Assembly (NCBI GenBank): GCA_004154925.1
Contig: QJNS01000039.1
Location: forward strand, 313,009-377,008
From: Monosporascus cannonballus
Taxonomy: Eukaryota; Ascomycota; Sordariomycetes; Xylariales
Direction of reading: 5' to 3'
Length of the DNA: 64,000 bases
Made by a program: the position numbers and the translations under genes. The notes beneath the pieces are model-generated. The model was not told where the DNA came from, made no database searches, and worked only from the letters and a program-made list of their open reading frames with translations. This document shows positions 12,840-23,179 of the stretch, in pieces (the first letter of the stretch is position 1; the number at the start of each line of letters is the position of its first letter).

Positions 12840-13241
12840 TGTGAGGAGCTAGGGGGTTTAACCAACTATTAAACCTTAGTCGTACGGGTTTATGTTGGCA
12901 GAAGTATCGTGGGAATCTGAGTAATAAATATAGTAATCGCATTACGTTTCGTAATACCAAGGGTGCCTTGGGTAACGAATTATTGTTATAAGCTAAAGTT
13001 ATCTAAATTATAGAAATAATAAATATCTTATATTTAATTTTTTTAACTTATCGATCCTGGCTTTATAAGCTTTACGATCGATCCTGTCGAACCTAGCTTT
13101 ATAAGTTTTACGATCGATCTTGTTAAACCTGGCTTTATAGGCTTTACGATTAATCCTGTCGAGCTATTACGTAACTTAACCCATATAGCTTAATCGTTTG
13201 TTGCAACCGTTTCCGAGGCCGCAACTTATTAAGTTATAATA
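12840..13241 (-). repeat. Gy4 3' LTR (402 bp)
   Basis: Starts on the plus strand with TGTGAGGAGCTAGG. Outward sequence (12840-12960) is little mutated. It contains about three copies of a roughly 36-bp unit around 13055-13160 (each with 'cgatc...tttacgat'), one more than the 5' LTR. The E-box has become TTACGTAA at 13167-13174. Confidence 0.9.
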
Positions 13242-13310
13242 CGATTTTCCTTTTTTATAATTTTCGTCCCGAAAATTTCTTTTTTTTCTGTAAATCTTTT
13301 TTTTCCCATT

Positions 13311-13812
13311 ATGTTAGGTCGTATTAAAAAGCCGATGAACAGAAAAACGAAAAAGCGAAATAATTTGCTTAAAATAATTATTTTTCGAATTATGGATATA
13401 CTTATGTGTTTTTATTATGTTCGTTCCGGGTTGTTATTTTGTCGTACTTTTTTGTCGGATTTTTCCAGGTATAAAAAATACGTAACGCGGAACTAAAGCC
13501 TTTATAACGTTAATGGTTTTTTTTATTTTTTAATTCGAAAAGCTTATTTTAAATTACTTTCAGGTTTAAACGAAACTTAAGAAGGCCGAAAAAAAAGCGA
13601 AATAGGCGTAAGCCAAAGTTTATTATTTTTGAAAATAAAAGAAATTATAGGCCGACCGTATAATACGTATGTTATTTCGTGGGCTTCGGTCCCTGGAGGA
13701 GCTGGATGAGTTGGAACGTCGAGAAAAACAGGCCGAACTGGAGGCCGCTAAGGCCATAACGGCGGAAGCCGTGCCTTCTTTTAACTGGTTTATCTTGGAG
13801 TTCATAAATTAG
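13311..13812 (+). pseudogene. Gy4 antisense ORF: six-cysteine motif and coiled coil
   Basis: Best-preserved copy of the antisense gene, on the plus strand of this minus-strand element. ATG at 13311 opens 61 codons (MLGRIKKPMNRKT...). The motif at 13407-13505 is C-x2-Y-x7-C-x9-Y-x2-Y-x7-Y with two cysteines intact (13407-13409 and the TGT eleven codons later). After RIP stops, the stretch 13670-13812 remains clean and GC-richer. It encodes a highly charged coiled-coil-like helix (LEELDELERREKQAELEAAK) and a short tail ending at a stop at 13810-13812. The gene lies downstream of the chromodomain and is not a shadow of pol. The combination of zinc cluster and coiled coil suggests a nuclear DNA- or chromatin-binding protein, but this is inference. 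Confidence 0.7.
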
Positions 13813-13899
13813 TTATCCATTAATTAGGGAACTTTCGACCTTGCCGATTTTGGCGTTATTAATAAAAACTTTTTAATAAGCGTTAGGCGTTAATAAGGA

Positions 13900-16800
13900 T
13901 TTTAGCGGGTTCCTAGGTGTTCTCGGAATTTGAATATTTTTTTTATTTAATTAGGTATTAAATAAATCCATTTTATTTTCGTATGTTAAGGATTTTTTTT
14001 ATTTCGTATGTTTGTTTATTTTTTATTTTTACGTCGTTTTATGCTGTATACATTTTAATTAAATTCGCTGTTAATTTAAATAAGAATACGAAAAAAATTA
14101 AATAGAATTAAATTTTTGGTAATAATTCTAATTAGTAATTATTTTCTAAGATTGTTTTGCCTATTTTATATAGATTAATGTATTTGAAATTAAGTTTTTT
14201 ATTATGTCATTTTATTTAAATGTTTTTTGTGGTAAAAAAAACCTTTTCCCCTTTTTTAAAAGTTAACTTTTTTAATTTTTTTTAGGTATAATATTTAGTT
14301 ATTTAATTACGTACGAATTTTAATTCCCTTTTGATTTCTTAATATACTTATTATAATTATTTTAATATGAAAATTATTTTGATATTAATTGCATTATCGT
14401 TACGTACTTTTTTATAAATATTTAAAATAAATACAAAATTTACATTTACACGTATTATTTTCATATTTTCGTAATGATTAGTATTATTAGTTAGTTATAC
14501 GATTAATAATTTTTCAATCTAATTATTTTGTTCGTAATTAATATAATATTATAAATAAATTTTTAAGATTTAATTTATTTTTTCCATCAATTCGTTCTTC
14601 TATGGTTTAAATACGTTAAATAATTTGGTATTTAGGCCGATCTATATTATTAAACTTTATTACAATTTAAATATAAATATTAATCCTTTATTTTAAATAA
14701 TTTCTATAAATAATCCGTATATGTTGAAAATATGTTTAAAAAAATATATGTTATTTATTCGGCGTTCGTATTTTCGTAATATAGTAAAAAAATAAAAGAA
14801 TTTCGTAAATCGATCGACGATTACGAAAATGCTATCGTAATATATTCCTGTAATTATATTTTCAGATATAAAAAGTTTAGTAAAAAAATTAAATGTAATT
14901 AAATATTATAGTTATTTTGCGACTAATAATAATTGTAATTTTCCGTATAGTTTATATCGTCGAATCTTTGCTTTAAAATAAATAGCGTATTGCCGTATAA
15001 TTTTTCATATTATTATTTTTATTTTAGGAAAAAAAATATATAGATTAAAACCATTTTAAGGTTTTGTAAATTCTGGATATTCGTATAATTAGTATTCGTA
15101 TATTTTTCGTATTAAAATTTTTTAAAATTCTTTTACAATTTATATTTTATTCGTCTTTTTATTTTCCGGGAAATTATTATTATATTGCTAGATTTTCTGA
15201 TATATATCGAAAGGTACTGCCCGAATTATCGTAATTTGCCGTAAGCGTAAATATTCTTTTATAGTAATATCGAAAATCATATAATTATTTTAAACTAATT
15301 TTTTTTCAAAATTTAATTACCTGCTTAGGACATTTGCTCTCCCATTTTCTAAGTTTTTCCTATAGATAATAACGAAATTAAAGTTCGTCAATTTTTCCGC
15401 ATAACGAAATTATCGTTCTATAAGCTCCTTGGTCGTAATAAATCGGGTAAGATTTTGATAATCCGTATAAATTTTAATCTGATATAAATCTTTTTTTAAA
15501 AAATATCTAAATTCGCAAAATGCCATAATAATAACTATAAATTCCTTTTCTGAAATACCGTAATCAAGTTCGGTTTTTTTTACCTTATACGAAAAGAATA
15601 AAATAGGATATAATTTATTTTAATTATTTTACTTTCCGATTATTACGTTTAATACGTAATCCGAAATATCGGTTTTTAATTTAATAAAGCGGTTTAGATC
15701 GTATATAATTAGTATTAACTCGTTAATAATTGTATCCTTAATATTCTAAAATATTCTTTTCTTATTTTGTATTTATTTACTTTTTTTTTATAAAATTTAT
15801 TAAAGGTATAGCAATTTCGCTAAAATTTCGAATAAACTTCTTATAGTAGTTAACGAATCCAAGGAATGCCTGTATCTCCTTAATCGTTATTAGTATCTGC
15901 TATTTCGTAATTGCAGCGATTTTTTTAAAGTTTATTCTGATATATTCTAAAGTAATAATATATTCCAGATATTTTACTTCTTGCTTATGGAACTAACTTT
16001 TTTTTGCGTTAATAAATAAACTTACATTTTATAAAACTTAAAAAGTTTTATAAACGTATCTTATATGTACTTTTTCCGTTTTGGAAAAGATAAAAATAGT
16101 ATCGAAATAATAATCAATAAAAATATCAAGGTATTTTCGTAATACATAGTTTACTATCTATTCAAAGGTTACTAATACGTTCGTAAATCCCATTAGTATA
16201 ACTAAATATTTAAATAATTTGTATTTCGTTTTAAAGATTATATTTTATTAGTATATCTTTTTTAATTTTAATAATGTTATATATATTTTTAAAAACGTAT
16301 GTTATAAATTATTTAGTTCCGTAAACCTAATTTTTTAATGCCGTAATCAGGGGTAATAATAGTTAATTTTTAATAATAATATCGTTTAATTATTAATAAT
16401 TAATGAAAAATCGAAATTTTTCATTTTTTTTAAATACCAAAAACATTAGATACCTTACTGGTAATTTCGAAAGTCGAATCTATCCTTTCTATAACCGATC
16501 TTCCAGGTACTTTTTTAAAATACGTAATTTGTTTCCGTTAAGGTTATAAATAAGGTAAAATTTTGTCGAGGATTTTTTTTAAGGATTATTTCGTAATTTT
16601 ATTCGTTATATTCCGGTAATTACGTATCGAGCTTTTTTTTGAAAAATTGCTTATATCTATAGTAATATAGTAATATATTAATTAAAGTTTCTAATTTCTT
16701 GGGCTGTTATTCTTATTATTTCAGATCGTTATTTAATTATTTTAATTTCATTTTAATAATAACAATAATACCTCGTATTTTTTTAATATCTATTTTTTTT

Positions 16801-17330
16801 ATATTTTATCTTTTTAGGTTTTAAAGCTTTTGTTAGATCTTTATGCTTACATTCGTCGTCATTATCGATCAAATATTAAAAATTTAATTTTTTTCGTTTA
16901 TTGATAAGGAATAAAATGAATTTTATTTAACCAGTTTTACCGTTAATTAAAATTCGGTATTAACGTATCCATAATAATCCCAAGGTCATATCGTAATTCC
17001 CGAATAAGACGATATCGAAATTAATTATTTGATATTATCCTTTTACAAAAATCTCGAAATAATTAATTTTGCGCGTAATTTTTCCGTTATTGTAAACGAA
17101 TTCCTAACTTTTGATATTTGTCGTTGTATAAAGTTCTAACTTATATTCCTATAGCAGTTTGAACTTATTAATCATATTTGGTATAATATAATTTTCGCCC
17201 AAAGTTCCGTAATCCACTATTGCGATATATCAATATGTTCCGATTTATATATCCAAAGTAATAAAATTATTAATATTTTTTATCGTCGTATTTAAAACCT
17301 TTTTCGGAAATGTTTTATAATTTCTTTAGA
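13900..17330 (-). pseudogene. Gy4 pol remnant
   Basis: Minus-strand pol. The chromodomain is near 13880-14010, integrase about 14150-15330, RNase H 15360-15800 and RT 15800-16750. Its box at about 16089-16106 reads F-D-T-I-F-I, with the second catalytic D lost. Protease is around 17130-17250. The RT end and RNase H start are clearly recognisable in the minus-strand reading of 15800-15960 (LGFxNYYRKF-type motif). All frames carry stops. Confidence 0.8.
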
Positions 17331-17339
17331 TTTCGTTAT

Positions 17340-19300
17340 TTTGCGGCTTTTTTATAAATAATTTTTTTAACTTTTATTCGAATTTGTCGAATTTTGCTTA
17401 TGTTTTTTGTTTAACGCGTTAAATTACTATATTTATTGTTATTGCCGGCGTATTATTCCGTTAAGTTATATCAGTTATTGTTACTTTGGCTGCAATTTTT
17501 TCCTCTATCGAATAAATTATTTCTTTATATTTGCAATTACGTCCTATTATGCGTTATCTTAGTTATTATTCTAAAGATTTCTTATAAATTAATAGATTTA
17601 TTCCTTAATAATTTTCCTTTTTTGGGGATTTGTAATAAATGCTAATTAAAAATGGAAATCCGTAATAGTTTTCTGGTGATGTTTTTTTACTGTACGCTAG
17701 ATTAACTCTTTTTCCGTGTGATAATCATATTATTTATAATAACAAAAAAGGTTTTCCTATAGGTATTGTTTTTTTCCGGGCCAGCTTTTTATTTCGGCTA
17801 GTTGCTGGACATTTCCTAGGGCTGTAGTTCGAAAATATCGATATTATTGCTTATTCTCTTTGTTATTTGCGGTACGGTTTGGAAAGTCGAATCTTTCATA
17901 ATATATACGGGTAATTCGTTCGTAAATATGTTATTTTTATTTTTTGTAATCTGGATATTCTCGTCGTCGACAATATATGGCATATATTCTGCCGTATCGA
18001 TTAAGGGTTCCGGGACAAATTTCTTTTATTTAATTCTGGTACTTACGTAATTATCGTTATAACGCTTTTTGTTATGCTCGCGATGCTTATTAAGCTAGCT
18101 TTTTGGCTTTTCTATTTTTTATCGAATTTTTTATCGAGATAGCCCTTATTATATTTCTTGTCATAGGAGACCTGGCCCGTATTTACGTTAAATTATATTA
18201 ATAAATTTACTTGCGTCTTTTTGATTTTTTTAAATTTATTTTTTGGACACAGATTTCCAATTATTTTAACGCGGCGTTTTAAGTACTTTATACCATAATA
18301 TCTTATGTCCCATTTTGTTATAATTATAACACTTAATTTGGCTCCAGTTTTTTCTATAAATAATTCTTAGTTCCATAAATCCTGGTTCTATGTCGTAAAA
18401 AATATTGCTACATCGAAAAATGCTGATATTAGCCATATATCGGGATTTACTATTATTTTTCCCTTTAATATCTTTAATGCATTATGCGTATTATCGATCG
18501 TCAATTTTAACTGCCATAACAATATAATCCAACAAATAATTAGGCCGATTAAATTTAAAAAGTTCTTTTTGCATTTTTTTAGGCCGTCGAAAAACTTAGC
18601 CATTAATGTTTTTTGTCCCTAGTTCAGTTTAGTTATTAGCTAAATTAAGGTATTGCCGTAACTAAATATTAATCATTTTTATTATAACTACTGCATTTAT
18701 ATCTCGGCTTTTATCTTTTCGTTTATTATTCTGAAAGTTTTTGTTAATACTTGCCTAAATTATTCGTAATTGCTGTAAATTCGCATTATTTCTAGGTTTC
18801 GTTTTTCAACTGACAAAATAACGTATTTTCTTATTACAGGCTCGAATTAAATAGCCGTATTTCCGGTAAATCGTCCGATTACTAACTTAATTCGTATAAT
18901 AAACGTAATAAGTCGAACAGGAAAATACCTAAAATATATTCGGCACTAAATCAAGAATATTTATAGCTTGGTCAAAGTTCTATCGAAAAATTCTGGCTTG
19001 GAAAACTTAAAACCTTTTCCTAGTTCTTTAGTAAAATTTAGCTGGATAACCTGGTTTATTCGAAAAAGCTTTCCAATCTCGAGAGCTTTTCCTTTTTCCT
19101 TAAGCTTTTCGTAAACGGCTTAAAAAGACATCGTAAGATCATTATTGTTTCTTTTAAGCTGGAAAATGCGTTTATTCATAGTATCAAGTTGTCAAAAAAC
19201 TTTTTTGCAAGATAAACAAGGGTTTTTCTTTTCCTTCTCGGATTTCATTTTAATATCTAGATAATTAAAGACTTGGTAAATGGGCTATTCGGGCTGCTTG
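17340..19300 (-). pseudogene. Gy4 gag remnant
   Basis: Minus-strand gag. A 71-codon open piece at 18388-18603 (MAKFFDGLKKCKKNFLNLIG...) corresponds to the conserved capsid segment seen at 6712-6900 in Gy3. The nucleocapsid knuckle at about 18285-18330 keeps both the first cysteine and the histidine (C-Y-N-Y-N-K-M-G-H-K). Plus-strand frames at 17436-17645 and 17847-18050 are antisense shadows of the gag-protease region. Confidence 0.75.
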
Positions 19301-19353
19301 CTGGTAAATATAATGTAGGCGATATTACTTAAAGTTTAACGGAATTACTAAAC

Positions 19354-19367
19354 AAAAGTTTATAACG
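19354..19367 (-). other. Gy4 primer binding site
   Basis: Minus-strand sequence CGTTATAAACTTTT immediately inside the 5' LTR. It is the RIP-altered form of the family core CGTTGCAAGCTTTT, which is not complementary to a tRNA 3' CCA end but matches the complement of AGCTTGCAA in the LTR. Confidence 0.5.
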
Positions 19368-19733
19368 TATAACGAACTAAAGGGTTTAACCAATTATTAA
19401 ACTTTAATCGTACGGGTTTATATTGACAGAAATATCGTAAAAATCTAAGCAATAAATACAGTAATCGTATTACATCTCGTAATACTAAGGGTATTTTAGG
19501 TAACGAATTGTTATTACAAGTTAAAATTATTTAAATTATGGAAATAATAAATATCTTATACTTAACTTTTTTAACTTATCGATCTTAGCTTTATAGGTTT
19601 TACGATCGATCCTGTCGAACTTGGCTCTATAGGCTTTACGATCGATCCTATCAAGCCATCACGTGACTTGACCCACATAGCTTAGTCGTTTGTTGCGACC
19701 GTTTCTAAGGCCGCAACTTGTTAGATCATAACA
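19368..19733 (-). repeat. Gy4 5' LTR (366 bp)
   Basis: Right-hand LTR ending in ATCATAACA at 19733, followed by AAAAT. The outward end (19600-19733) is almost unmutated and the inward part is RIP-mutated. It has two copies of the 36-bp unit that occurs three times in the 3' LTR. The LTR includes GACCGTTT (AAACGGTC on the element strand) at 19697-19704. Confidence 0.92.
19659..19666 (-). promoter_or_regulatory. TCACGTGA palindrome in the U3 of Gy4
   Basis: Intact E-box palindrome about 70 bp from the start of the 5' LTR, at a position similar to that in Gy3 and Gy5. The neighbouring bases are not conserved. Confidence 0.5.
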
Positions 19734-19738
19734 AAAAT

Positions 19739-20115
19739 CGTCCAAGGATTAAAAAGTATAATTAACAAATTTCGCACCCTGGGATTAGTAATATTGGCGC
19801 TAACGACGTATATAAGAAAAACGCGCAAAACCTTTGGACAAAGATTTTTCGGCCGCTAATTTTTCCTTTTTTAACCTTTTCGACTTTATGATATAACGAT
19901 TAATCATAAGAACAAAAATTTCTATCCCGTTATACGAAGAGCTTTAACGAACACATTTTTTATAACGAAAAACCCCGTCCATTATTTGGTAATTAAGCTG
20001 TTAGGCAGAATAAAAAAACAAAATATTGCGTCAAAACTTTCAAATCCAATTAAATTAACCAGAGCAAATCGTTATTCAGATTTGCGAAAACTACGCTTAG
20101 ATATACCGGAAAACA
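19739..20115 (-). pseudogene. Gy2 antisense ORF, N-terminal part with six-cysteine motif
   Basis: Minus-strand remnant beside Gy2's 3' LTR. Between 20012 and 19932 the frame reads Y-x6-Y-x8-Y-x2-C-x6-Y, positions 2 to 6 of the six-cysteine motif. The fifth cysteine (TGT) is intact. The first position is lost at a T-run, which looks like a frameshift. The rest of the gene lies at 12655-12839, on the far side of Gy4. Plus-strand codons at 19986-20171 are a shadow. Confidence 0.6.
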
Positions 20116-20158
20116 TATTGAATAAATACAAAAAGCTTACCGAAAGAAAAAAAAATCG

Positions 20159-20579
20159 TATTATGGTTTAACGAACCACAGTTTCCAAAAACGGTCTGCC
20201 ACGATCTAACCACAAATGCACGGTAGGGCAGGTTACGTAATAAATTACCAACTTATTAGTGGTAAACTAATAAACCGGATTACCAACTTATTAGTAATAA
20301 GCTAATAAACCGGATATCAACTTACTAATAATAAGCCAGTAAGCCGGATTACCAACTTACGGATGGTAAACCAGTAAGCCGGGTTAAGATATATACGCTT
20401 ATTATTTCCATAATTTAGATAATTTTAACTTGCAATAATAATTCGTTATCTAAAGTACTCTTAGTATTACGCAACGTAATACGTTATTATATTTATTACT
20501 TAGTTTCCTACGATACTTCTGCCAACATAAACCCGTACGACTAAGGTTTAATAGTTGGTTAAACCTCCTAGCCGTCACA
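20159..20579 (+). repeat. Gy2 3' LTR (421 bp)
   Basis: Begins TATTATGG (ancestrally TGTTATGA) and ends GCCGTCACA at 20579. AAACGGTC is at 20189-20196 and a RIP-altered E-box (TTACGTAA) at 20233-20240. It contains a four-unit tandem array. The outward third is almost free of RIP. U3 is close to that of Gy5, so Gy2 and Gy5 belong to one subfamily. Confidence 0.92.
20244..20382 (+). repeat. four tandem ~35-bp units in the Gy2 LTR
   Basis: Units at 20244-20278, 20279-20313, 20314-20347 and 20348-20382, each of the form 'attaccaactta...taagccgg'. The Gy5 LTRs have about two (5') and three (3') units of the same repeat. Confidence 0.85.
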
Positions 20580-20904
20580 AAACGTTAATTCGTAAATAGC
20601 GAAACCACTACGAATCGGTAACGGTACTATATGGCACCTAAAATTAGGACACCCAGGACCCGAAGTGATCGCATAGTTGCAGTCCTATACGAAAGGAGTC
20701 CGCTTAAAGGGTTTTATAACAGTCGAATGCCAAGCATGTGGCCAGGCGAAAGCCAAAAGGCAAATACGCCGTGCGCCTAAGGAAGGAATTTCCCGATCAG
20801 GATAAAAAATCACTATCGATTTTACAGATTTCGAAGAAAACCCTGAAGGATACAGATACGTTATGTTTGTATCCAAGTAATATTCAGGTTTTATTTGGGA
20901 TATT
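20580..20904 (+). pseudogene. Co1 integrase zinc finger and start of the catalytic core
   Basis: A lightly mutated stretch. It reads WHLKLGHPG, then ECQACGQAKAKR: the H-x4-H and C-x2-C ligands of the copia GAG-pre-integrase/integrase zinc finger are all intact. The catalytic-core start IDFTDFEENPEGYRYVMFVS holds the first acidic residue of the D,D,E triad. One frameshift lies near 20780. The frame is interrupted in Y-S-G-F-I-W-D-I by the Gy5 insertion and resumes at 27632. Confidence 0.85.
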
Positions 20905-21275
20905 TATCATGACCCAACGGGCCACGGTCTCCAGAAACGGTCTGACATGACCCAACCATAAGTGCGTGGTGTGGCAGATCACGTGATGGATCACCAACTC
21001 ACTGGTAGTGAGGTAAGCCAGTAAGCCGGATTACAAACTTATTGGTAATAATCTAGCAAACAGAAGAAGGATATATACGTTTATTATTTCCATGGTTTAG
21101 ATAGCTTTAATTTACAATATTTATTAATACTAATCTTTTATAATACGCTTTTACACTTTTGGTATTAAAAAACGTAATTAAGTTATTTTATTGCTATAAA
21201 ATCTTACGATATTTCTATTAATATAAATCCGTACGATTAAGATTTAATAATTAATTAAACCCTTCAGCCGTTATA
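20905..21275 (+). repeat. Gy5 5' LTR (371 bp)
   Basis: Starts TATCATGACCCAACGG. The first ~120 bp are essentially unmutated and the rest is RIP-converted. AAACGGTC is at 20935-20942. Confidence 0.93.
20979..20986 (+). promoter_or_regulatory. TCACGTGA palindrome in the U3 of Gy5
   Basis: Intact E-box palindrome 75 bp into the 5' LTR. The 3' LTR carries TTACGTGA at 27300-27307. Confidence 0.5.
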
Positions 21276-21293
21276 CGTTATAAGCTTTTATTT
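21276..21293 (+). other. Gy5 primer binding site
   Basis: Sequence CGTTATAAGCTTTTATTT follows the LTR directly. This is the same non-tRNA core as in the sister elements. Confidence 0.5.
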
Positions 21294-21339
21294 ATTAATA
21301 CTGTTAAATTTTAAATAATATTTAATATTGTTAAAATAT

Positions 21340-23160
21340 CGACCAATACTTAAAAAACCTTTATTTAATAGCTTTAGATTCGAATTCGGAAATTGGAAAG
21401 AAAAATCCGACAAATTAAAGCTATATTATTTGCTTAAGCCTTTTTCGGCCGTATGAAACCGAGGAAGCTAAAGCTTTACGATAGGAAAGGTAATTTATAG
21501 ACCTTTTTGACTTAGGCGCGAATTTACTTTCGTTTTTTAGATTTTAGCGATCCGGCGGATAAGGTCCTAATAATAAAAATATGCTTAACGGGAGATATTG
21601 CTAACTGGTTTAAACTTATTATGAGAAATTTTTTGGAAATAAAAAAATCGGATAAAAAGGATTTTATTAATAAAACTTTTTCATTTTATATTAATTTCGA
21701 AAATAAAATATGCGATAATTTCGGTAATTCGAATAAAAAACGATTTAAGACTTAATAATTTCTGTAATTCCGATAAAATAAACCTGTATCCAAGTACGCC
21801 GCAACTTTTAAAAGCTTTACGGTTAAGGCCGGATAGGAAAATAATAAAACCGATATTTTTATCGATATATTTTATAAAAGGTTAAAGGATAATATGAAAA
21901 ATAAAATTATTCGGATTAAACGATTAGTTATTATAAACTCGTATATTACAAAAGTAATTAAAATTAATAATTAATAATTTGAAAAACGATAAAGAAAAGG
22001 ATAATATATTTTACGATCGAGATATAATAAATTTAATTTAAGAAAAAAACGAAATATGCTTTTTATTTTTTATAAAATCGCGTTAGGACTTATGGAATTA
22101 GGCGTTACCTATAAACAAAACTGGAGTCAGATTAAGTGTTTTAATTATGGCGAAATGGGATATAAGATTTATAAATACAAGAAATCCAAAAAGTTACGAT
22201 AAGATAACTAAATACTTTTACTGGAGGGATAATCCAGAAATAATTAAGAAAAAGATAACAAAGTTATTAATATGATTCAAACTAAGTACGTATTAGGCTT
22301 ATAGCAAAAAGTTCAACAGGGATTTTTACAATAAAGAATTAGTCGAAAAATGCGAACAGCCAAAAGGCTGGTTTAATAAATATTGCGAATATAACAAAAA
22401 ATATTATAAGGATAATTACGCAAATATTAGGGATGGATAAAAACGTTTTGCCCCGGAATCCTTAATTAATAAGGCAAAATATACGCCATATACTGTCGAT
22501 AACGAAAATATCCCGATTCCAAAAAATAAAAATAATATATTTACGAACGGATTACCCGTATATATTACGAAGGATTCGATTTTCCAAACCGTACCGGAAA
22601 TAATAAGGACGATAAGCAATAATATCGATATTATTAAAACATAACCTTAAAAGATATTTAGCAGCTGGCCGAAACGGAAAATTGGTTCGAAGAAAAATAA
22701 TGCCCGTAAAGAAACCCTTTTTATAATTATGGATAATATAATTACTAAACGGAAAAAGGATTAGTTTAACGTACAATAAAAAAACATTATTAAAAATTTA
22801 TTACGGATTTTCATTTTTAATTAGTATGTATTACGGATGCATAAAAAAGAAAAATTATTATAAAAGAAATACGTAAATTTATAAAAGATTTTTGGAATAA
22901 TAGTTAATTTAACGTATAATGGGATATAGTCGTAAATATAAAAAAATAATTTATTCGATAAAAAAAGGAATTACAGCAACATTAAGTATAACTAATATAA
23001 TTTAAGGGAATAATATGCCGGTAATAATAATAAATATAATAACTTAATGCGTTTAACGAAAAATATAAATAAGGTTCGATAAATTCGAATAAAAATTAAA
23101 AGAAAAAAATTATTTATAAAAAAGCCGTAACATAACAAAATTCGGAAAAATTAAAAGGAA
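21340..23160 (+). pseudogene. Gy5 gag remnant
   Basis: Capsid segment around 21820-21970 aligns with the open piece of Gy3 at 6712-6900. The CCHC knuckle at 22137-22178 reads C-F-N-Y-G-E-M-G-Y-K-I-Y-K-Y, with the first cysteine kept and the others turned to Y. The linker YTVDNENIPIPKN lies near 22490-22530. Minus-strand frames at 22416-22776 are shadows of this linker. Confidence 0.75.
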
Positions 23161-23179
23161 TTTTTAAAAAAGGTTTTAA

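Larger units (their letters stand above)
12840..19733 (-). mobile_element. Gy4: complete (degraded) Ty3/gypsy element, 6.9 kb
   Basis: Minus-strand element with 3' LTR 12840-13241 and 5' LTR 19368-19733. It is flanked by the perfect duplication AAAAT (12835-12839 and 19734-19738) and inserted into the antisense gene of Gy2. Reading leftward from the 5' LTR: primer site, gag, protease, RT, RNase H, integrase and chromodomain, then the plus-strand antisense gene next to the 3' LTR. The two LTRs differ by one 36-bp tandem unit. Confidence 0.94.
3939..20579 (+). mobile_element. Gy2: outer Ty3/gypsy element carrying three nested elements
   Basis: A plus-strand gypsy element present as three host segments: 3939-5794, 12555-12839 and 19734-20579. 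These are separated by Gy3 and Gy4, and cut off on the left by Gy1. Deleting each insertion plus one copy of its target duplication restores continuous similarity to Gy5 across the junctions. Examples are the chromodomain at 5794/12555 and the antisense gene at 12839/19734. The 3' LTR is 20159-20579. The 5' LTR, gag, protease and most of RT lie beyond the left window edge. Co1 sequence follows directly at 20580, so Gy2 itself sits inside the copia element Co1. Confidence 0.85.
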
